From NCBI RefSeq assembly GCF_013363755.1, contig NZ_CP054840.1, forward strand, positions 2,287,501-2,351,500: a stretch of 64,000 nucleotides of DNA. Direction: 5' to 3'. Below the pieces are notes generated by a model. It was not told the DNA's origin and did not search any database. It was given only the letters and a program-made list of their open reading frames with translations. The position numbers and the translations under genes were made by a program. Positions 25,001 through 34,000 of the stretch are shown here, piece after piece; the stretch's first letter is position 1; every line of letters starts with the position of its first letter. The stretch comes from Comamonas antarctica. GTDB lineage: Bacteria > Pseudomonadota > Gammaproteobacteria > Burkholderiales > Burkholderiaceae_C.

Positions 25001-28000
25001 CCGGTCATTGACGATGGCCACGCGCACCTGCAGCTTGCCGCCCACGGGAATCTCGACCAGCTGGCCCGCCGTGTAGCTGGTCCATTGCGTGCCATCAAAG
25101 TATTCAAGGGTGGTGCCATAGTCGGCGCCGCCCCTGGCCGTGCCATCGATCAGTGCGAGCGTGAGCTTCTGGCCCGCTGCGCCGCTGACTTCAAACACGC
25201 CATGGCCCGAAGCTTCGTTGACATCGATGCTGTTGACGCTGACCGTACGGTCGTCGTCAAACACCGGTGGCGTCACGCCCGGAAGCACCGGGTCGGTCGG
25301 GTTGACGGGAACCAGAGGTCCGTTTGGCACCGCCGGATCGGCAGGCTGCCAGATCGTGCCCGTGCCATCGTCCTTGATGGTCGCCGTACCGCTTGCGCCC
25401 GTGCCGCCCGTGTTGGTGGCCGTCAGCGTGAATTGCTCGGTGCCTTCGACCACCGTGTCATTGACGATGGCCACGCGCACCTGCAGCTTGCCGCCTGCGG
25501 GAATCTCGACCAGCTGGCCCGCCGTGTAGCTGGTCCATTGCGTACCATTGAAGTATTCAAGGGTGGTGCCATAGTCGGCGCCACCCGTGGCCGTACCGTC
25601 GGTCAGTGCCAGCGTGAGCTTCTGGCCCGCCGCACCTGTGACTTCAAACACGCCATGGCCCGACGCTTCGTTGACATCGATGCTGTTGACGCTGACCGTA
25701 CGGTCGTCGTCAAACACCGGTGGCGTCACGCCCGGAAGCACCGGGTCGGTCGGGTTGACCGGAACCAGAGGTCCGTTCGGCAAAGCCGGATCGGCAGGCT
25801 GCCAGATCGTGCCCGTGCCATCGTCCTTGATGGTGGCCGTACCGCTTGCTGCGGTGCCGCCGGTATTGGTGGCCGTCAGCGTGAATTGCTCGGCGCCTTC
25901 GGCCACGGTGTCATTGACGATGGCTACGCGCACCTGCAGCTTGCCGCCCGCGGGAATCTCAACCAGCGCACCGGCCGTATAGCTGTTCCATTGCGTGCCA
26001 TCAAAGTATTCCAGCGCCGCGCCAAAGTCCACGCCGCCGCCCGTGGCGGTGCCATCGGTCAGTGCCAGCGTGAGCTTCTGGCCCGCCGCACCCGTGACTT
26101 CAAACACGCCATGGCCCGATGCTTCATTGACATCGATGCTGTTGACGCCGACCGTGCGGTCATCGTCAAACACCGGTGGCGTCACGCCCGGAAGCACTGG
26201 ATCTGTAGGGCCGACCGGAACCAGTAGTCCGTTTGGCACCGCCGGATCGGCCGGTTGCCAGATCGTGCCCGTGCCATCATCCTTGATGGTGGCCGTACCG
26301 CTTGTGCCCGTGCCGCCCGTATTGGTGGCCGTCAGCGTGAATTGCTCGGCGCCTTCGACCACGGTGTCATTGACGATGGCCACGCGCACCTGCAGCTTGC
26401 CGCCTGCGGGAATCTCGACCAGCTGGCCTGCCGTGTAGCTGGTCCATTGCGTACCATTGAAGTATTCCAGCGCCGCGCCAAAGTCGACGCCGCCGCCCGT
26501 GGCGGTGCCATCGGTCAGTGCGAGCGTGAGCTTCTGGCCGGCCGCACCCGTGACTTCAAACACGCCATGGCCCGAAGCTTCGTTGACATCGATGCTATTG
26601 ACGCCGACCGTGCGGTCGTCGTCAAACACCGGTGGCTTCACGCCCGGAAGCACCGGGTCGGTCGGGTTGACCGGAACCAGAGGTCCATTGGGCAAAGCCG
26701 GATCGGCAGGCTGCCAGATCGTGCCCGTGCCGTCGTCCTTGATGGTGGCCGTACCGCTTGCGCCCGTGCCGCCCGTGTTGGTGGCCGTCAGCGTGAATTG
26801 CTCGGTGCCTTCGACCACCGTGTCATTGACGATGGCCACGCGCACCTGCAGCTTGCCGCCTGCGGGAATCTCGACCAGCTGGCCTGCCGTATAGCTGTTC
26901 CATTGCGTGCCATCAAAGTATTCCAGCGCCGCGCCAAAGTCCACGCCACCGCCGGTGGCCGTGCCATCGGTCAGTGCGAGCGTGAGCTTCTGGCCGGCCG
27001 CACCCGTGACTTCAAACACGCCATGGCCCGAAGCTTCGTTGACATCGATGCTATTGACGCCGACCGTGCGGTCGTCGTCAAACACCGGTGGCGTCACGCC
27101 AGGCGTAACTGGGTCGGTCGGATTCACCGGAACCAGTGGTCCGTTCGGCAAAGCCGGATCGGCCGGCTGCCAGATCGTGCCCGTGCCATCGTCCTTGATG
27201 GTGGCCGTGCCGCTCGCTGCGGTGCCGCCGGCATTGGTGGCCGTCAGCGTGAATTGCTCGGCGCCTTCGGTCACCCGGTCATTGACAATGGCCACGCGCA
27301 CCTGCAGCTTGCCGCCTGCGGGAATCTCAACCAGCTGGCCCGCCGTGTAGCTGGTCCATTGCGTACCATTGAAGTATTCAAGGGTGGTGCCATAGTCGGC
27401 GCCGCCCGTGGCCGTGCCATCGGTCAGTGCCAGCGTGAGCTTCTGGCCCGCCGCACCCGTGACTTCAAACACGCCATGGCCCGAAGCTTCGTTGACATCG
27501 ATGCTATTGACGCCGACCGTGCGGTCATCGTCAAACACCGGTGGCTTCACGCCCGGAAGCACCGGGTCGGTCGGGTTGACCGGCACCAGCGGTCCGTTCG
27601 GCAAAGCCGGATCGGCAGGCTGCCAGATCGTGCCCGTGCCATCGTCCTTGATGGTGGCCGTACCGCTTGCTGCGGTGCCGCCCGTATTGGTGGCCGTCAG
27701 CGTGAATTGCTCAGCGCCTTCGGTCACCCGGTCATTGACAATGGCCACGCGCACCTGCAGCTTGCCGCCTGCAGGAATCTCGACCAGCTGGCCAGCGGTG
27801 TAGCTGCTCCAATGCGTGCCATCAAAGTATTCCAGCGTCGCGCCAAAGTCGACGCCACCGCCGGTGGCCGTGCCATCGGTCAGGGACAGCATCACCTTCT
27901 GGCCCGCCGCACCCGTGACTTCAAACACGCCATGGCCCGAAGCTTCATTGACATCGATGCTGTTGACGCTGACCGTGCGGTCGTCGTCAAACACCGGTGG

Positions 28001-31000
28001 CGTCACGCCCGGAAGCACCGGGTCGGTCGGGTTGACCGGAACCAGAGGTCCATTGGGCAAAGCCGGATCGGCCGGTTGCCAGATCGTGCCCGTGCCATCG
28101 TCCTTGATGGTGGCCGTACCGCTTGCGCCCGTGCCGCCCGTATTGGTGGCCGTCAGCGTGAATTGCTCGTCGCCCTCGGTCACCCGGTCATTGACGATGG
28201 CCACGCGCACCTGCAGCTTGCCGCCCACGGGAATCTCGACCAGCTGGCCCGCCGTGTAGCTGGTCCATTGCGTGCCATCAAAGTATTCAAGGGTGGTGCC
28301 ATAGTCGGCGCCGCCCCTGGCCGTGCCATCGATCAGTGCGAGCGTGAGCTTCTGGCCCGCTGCGCCGCTGACTTCAAACACGCCATGGCCCGAAGCTTCG
28401 TTGACATCGATGCTGTTGACGCTGACCGTACGGTCGTCGTCAAACACCGGTGGCGTCACGCCCGGAAGCACCGGGTCGGTCGGGTTGACGGGAACCAGAG
28501 GTCCGTTTGGCACCGCCGGATCGGCAGGCTGCCAGATCGTGCCCGTGCCATCGTCCTTGATGGTCGCCGTACCGCTTGCGCCCGTGCCGCCCGTGTTGGT
28601 GGCCGTCAGCGTGAATTGCTCGGTGCCTTCGACCACCGTGTCATTGACGATGGCCACGCGCACCTGCAGCTTGCCGCCTGCGGGAATCTCGACCAGCTGG
28701 CCCGCCGTGTAGCTGGTCCATTGCGTACCATTGAAGTATTCAAGGGTGGTGCCATAGTCGGCGCCACCCGTGGCCGTACCGTCGGTCAGTGCCAGCGTGA
28801 GCTTCTGGCCCGCCGCACCTGTGACTTCAAACACGCCATGGCCCGACGCTTCGTTGACATCGATGCTGTTGACGCTGACCGTACGGTCGTCGTCAAACAC
28901 CGGTGGCGTCACGCCCGGAAGCACCGGGTCGGTCGGGTTGACCGGAACCAGAGGTCCGTTCGGCAAAGCCGGATCGGCAGGCTGCCAGATCGTGCCCGTG
29001 CCATCGTCCTTGATGGTGGCCGTACCGCTTGCTGCGGTGCCGCCGGTATTGGTGGCCGTCAGCGTGAATTGCTCGGCGCCTTCGGCCACGGTGTCATTGA
29101 CGATGGCTACGCGCACCTGCAGCTTGCCGCCCGCGGGAATCTCAACCAGCGCACCGGCCGTATAGCTGTTCCATTGCGTGCCATCAAAGTATTCCAGCGC
29201 CGCGCCAAAGTCCACGCCGCCGCCCGTGGCGGTGCCATCGGTCAGTGCCAGCGTGAGCTTCTGGCCCGCCGCACCCGTGACTTCAAACACGCCATGGCCC
29301 GATGCTTCATTGACATCGATGCTGTTGACGCCGACCGTGCGGTCATCGTCAAACACCGGTGGCGTCACGCCCGGAAGCACTGGATCTGTAGGGCCGACCG
29401 GAACCAGTAGTCCGTTTGGCACCGCCGGATCGGCCGGTTGCCAGATCGTGCCCGTGCCATCATCCTTGATGGTGGCCGTACCGCTTGCGCCCGTGCCGCC
29501 CGTATTGGTGGCCGTCAGCGTGAATTGCTCGGCGCCTTCGGTCACCCGGTCATTGACAATGGCCACGCGCACCTGCAGCTTGCCGCCCGCGGGAATCTCT
29601 ACCAGCGCACCGGCTGTATAGCTGCTCCAATACGTGCCATCAAAGTATTCAAGCGCCGCACCAAAGTCCACGCCGCCGCCCGTGGCCGTGCCATCGGTCA
29701 GTGCGAGCGTCACCTTCTGGCCGGCCGCACCCGTGACTTCAAACACGCCATGGCCCGAAGCTTCGTTGACATCGATGCTGCTGACGCTGACCGCACGGTC
29801 ATCGTCGAACACCGGTGGCGTCACGCCAGGCGTGACTGGATCGGTCGGGTTGACCGGTACCAGCGGTCCGTTCGGCAAAGCCGGATCGGCCGGCTGCCAG
29901 CGGGTGCCCGTGCCATCGTCCTTGATGGTGGCCGTGCCGGTGCCGGTGTTGTCGCCAATGATCTCATTTGCGCCATAAACGGGCGTAACGATCAAAGCAA
30001 AGGTTTCTCCGTTATCGGCAATGTCGTCGTTGACGATGGCCACTCGAACGAGCAGCTTGCCGCTGGGATCGACCGGCACCGCCTCACCGGTCGTATATGC
30101 GCTCCAGCCGGTGCCGTTCCAGTATTGCAGGCCTGATCCTGCCGATTGGCCGTAGTCAACGCCTTGGCCCGTGGCCGCATCGCTGCCCACGGCATCGGGC
30201 AATGCCAGTTGGACGCTGGTGCCTGGCAGAGCCTGCACATCGAATACCGCATATCCCGAGCCTTCGTTCACCACCGGGCTGCTGACAAGGACGGGCTTGA
30301 TCGCCACGGTGCCGCTGCCCAGGTCGCTGACGTTGCCCGCCGCGTCCTTGACGCTGGCGTTGATCGTGTACGTGTTGCCTTTCACCATCGCCACGCCATC
30401 CGGCAAGCGCAGGCTCCAGGTATTGTTGTCGCGCTTGAGATAGGTATCGCCCAGAGCCTCGCCTTCCGTGAAGCTATAGGTGATGCCGCCGATGACGATG
30501 GAGACCGTCAACACTTCGCCATCGCGCACCTCTCCCTTGCCAGTGATCACCGGCGTGGTGTCATGGGTGATCTGATCCAACACCCCGGGTGCGTCGGGCG
30601 GGGTCAGGTCGATGACCAGCTCGTTGGTGGTCAGGTCCTTGACGGGAGAGCCGCCATGGGGCGTGACGGACACCTCGACGGGATATTTGCCTTCGGGCAT
30701 CTCGTCAGCCGATGGAATCTGCAGGGTCCAGGTGTGCTCATCGGCCTTGTATTGCAGCGGGCTGGAACCATTGTCCTGGCCCTCGTGCCACACATAAGTC
30801 TTGCCATTGACCTCGACCGTGAGCGTACCGTCCACCGGCACATTCGCCTCGCCGGTGATGACAGGCGTGGTGTCGTTGGTGGTTTTCCGGTCCACCGTGG
30901 GCACGTCGGGACCATTCGTGCCATTGCCGCCAATGACGTTCACCGTTGCCGTTGCAGGGGTGGCGGTGGCTCCTGCCTTGTCGGTGGCCGTGAAAGCAAA

Positions 31001-34000
31001 GCTGCGGCCGCCATTGGTAGCGGACACGCCGGCGTCGTTGCGGTACGAGATATCGCGCACGAGGGCCTGGGCCTGCGCGGCAGTGATTTCCCCGGGCAGG
31101 TTGGCCCCCCCATTCACCCCCACGGGCGTCAGCGTGAACTTGCCGGCCGCATAGGTGACCACCACCTCGACGCCGCCCACCGTGATCGCGCCCGAAGGCA
31201 GATCGCTGCCGTTGGCTTTCAGCGCGGTACCGCCAAAAACCAGTGTTTCATGGTCGCCATCGCGCAGGCCGCTGACGGCTATATCGATGCGCGTCACGCG
31301 GTTGGAGTTCTCCTGCACCGTCGCTTCATGCACTGGCGAAGTATCGTTGTCCAGGCTGACAGTGGTGGAACTGCCAGCGGTGAACTGCGCCGTGTGATCG
31401 CGCGTGACATCGCTGCCCGCATCCAGATCGATCAGCGGAGCGGTGTTGTCGATCTGGAAGCTGATGCTGCCGCCTTGGGCGAGGTCATTGCCTGCATCGT
31501 CCACGATGCTCGCAGTGCCCGGACGGGTCGGATCATTGGGTCCGTTCTTGAGGATCAGCTCGTAGTCACCCGTGGGATTGGTGACCTTGCCCAGATCGAT
31601 GTACCAGATAGCCGGGTCATTGGAGTCCTGTCTGATCGGCGTATCCGCAGGCAACGCGACCGGAGTGCCGTCGCGCACGAGGATGAAGTCTCCGACATCG
31701 ACGTTTTGAACGGCCTCGTTGAACGTCACCTTGATCTCGCCAACAGGCGTATACCGCGGCCCGGTGTTGCCGTCGACCACCTCCAGCTGGCTGACCTGGG
31801 GCGGCGCATGATCCGGTCCCTGCACCATGATGGCGTAGTCTTCGACCTCGCCGTCCATGCGGGCGCCGTAGGACCGTGGATCCCGGCCGTCCACGTTGGT
31901 GACGGCTCCGGCGTAACTGTCGCTCCAGCGGTCTTGCGTGGCGCCCAGCGTCTGCGTCTCGGACGTGATGCGGAAACGCGCATAGGTAGCCACACCATCG
32001 GCGAGCTGCAGTCCTGCGCCCCCCGGAATGTTCCAGGTCACCGTCACCGTGCCGTTTTTCGTCCCGGCCGGGACGATATAGGTCACTGCCTCTTCGACGC
32101 CGAACTTCCCATCGCCGTTGAAATCCAGCCAGGCAATCAGCTTGGCATCCTTGCCGCTATCGTTGTTGACGGCAACATCCACCGAGTAAGAGCTTGCTTC
32201 CTGGCGCAGCGCAGGAAAGATCTTCACGCCGTCGTCGTCGCTCACGCCACTGCTGTTGGTATCGCTGTCGGCGCCCGCCGAAGGCGTGCCGGTCATCTCA
32301 TAGCCGTCGGGCTTCTGGCCCAGCGAAACCTTGTTTCCAAGCTGGTTGTGACGAGGGCCCTGCGCATCCAGGCTGGTCTTGTAGCTGTCGGGTGCGTCGC
32401 CGAAATCCAGGTTGATGGTGACGATGCGTCCCGCGTCGCCGGAGCTCGGCAGCGTGCGCGAGGGGTCGGCGTCGATCCGATCGAGCTGATTGGTCGCCAC
32501 ATTGATGCGGCCCAGCTGCGTGGTGCTGATGTTGAAGTAGAAATACCCGTTGTTGTCGAAATACTGCATTGCGGCGCTGGTGACGCCGTTGATGGTGGTC
32601 GACGTGGCCGTGACGCCGGTCGGCTTGCCTTCGGCATCGCGTGCGACGACGATCTTGCGCAATGCGTCGGTGGCGGCCGAATACAAGTCGCCCTGCGCAT
32701 TGAACGCCATGTCGCTGCCGGGTGCATTCGAAGCGATGCTGATCGGTGCAAGCCACTGCTGGAAGGTGTTCGACTGCGGATTCAGGTCCAGCAGATAGAA
32801 CTTGTTTGACGAGTACAGCCACATGATGCCGTGGTTGTCGATGTCTGCCGTGACCACCGAGGCATTCGATGGCGGCGCATTGGTGCCGCCATACTGGCTG
32901 GACACCCGGGTGACCGTGCCGTCCGCATCGATTCTGACAACGAACTTGTTCGTATTGTCCGAAGCATAGAGATGGCCGTCGATGGAATTGAAGCCCAGGC
33001 CGTTCAAGCTCAAGCTGGAGAAATCGTTGAAATTTCCTCCGCCAATCTTGGCAACCGTCTCCAGCGTGCCCATGACCAGGTTCACGCCGACCAGGTCCTG
33101 GCCACTGCCACCGGTATTGGGAACCGCACCGACCAGGTAGGCCGTGGTGCTGTCGTCGATGGAGAAAGCCGCGCCCAGCACGCGCATCTCGCGCGTCGCC
33201 GCAACGGAAGAGGTCTGGCCATCATTGACGCTGACGCTGATGCTGCGCGACTGGTTTACGCCCCCTGCCGTATGGAAAGTGATCTGCCCCAGCGCCATCT
33301 GGTAGGCGGCCAGACTGGCATGGCCGCTCAGCGTGAGCGTGCCGGTACTGCTGTTGAATGCTGCCTCTATTCCCTTGGGCAGGCTGCCTTTGATCGCCAG
33401 CACGTCGCTGGCACTGCGGTTGGCGCCGATCTGGATCGTCGCACTCTCCAGGAAGGTATCGTCCGAGTCGCTCAAGACGAAGTTGCCGTTGAACAGCACC
33501 TTGGCACCGTCGCCCATGCTGAACCACTGGTGCTTGGATGGCAGCGCATCGAACACCGGCCTTTGGTTGTTGCTGTTGGTTTGGTTCAGCAAATCCAGGC
33601 TATCGAAAGCTGCGACCTGGTTGCCGACGACGTCGCGCAGCGCGGTGCCATGGTAGCCCACCTTCACGCTCTGACCTGCGATGGCTGCGGCCGACAGCGT
33701 GAGCCTCACGCTCTGGCCGTCGACGACGACGCGGTTGACCGTCACCGCAGCCCCGTTGATGGAAACGACGAAGTCGCCAGCGCCAGGGACCTGCCCCGCA
33801 TCCAGCGCATGCAGGTCGTTGAACTCCAGGGTCACGACGATGTCGCTGACTGCGCTGGCCGCACTGACTTGCGGCGGCATGTTGTCGATCACCAGGACAG
33901 CACTGCCCACCGCAGTGTTGCCGGCGGCGTCGCTGCTGCGGATCACCAGGCTGTGCGCGCCTTCGGCCAACGCCGCTCCCGTGTAGGTCAAGCCCCAACT

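Noticed and set aside
26255..29410. Long repetitive open frame on the plus strand inside the adhesin gene
   Set aside because: It is the antisense shadow of the Calx-beta repeats; the minus-strand product has clear domains.
24311..29768. Regular repeats that could suggest a CRISPR array
   Set aside because: The period is 453-456 bases, fully coding and in frame, with no short repeat-spacer structure.
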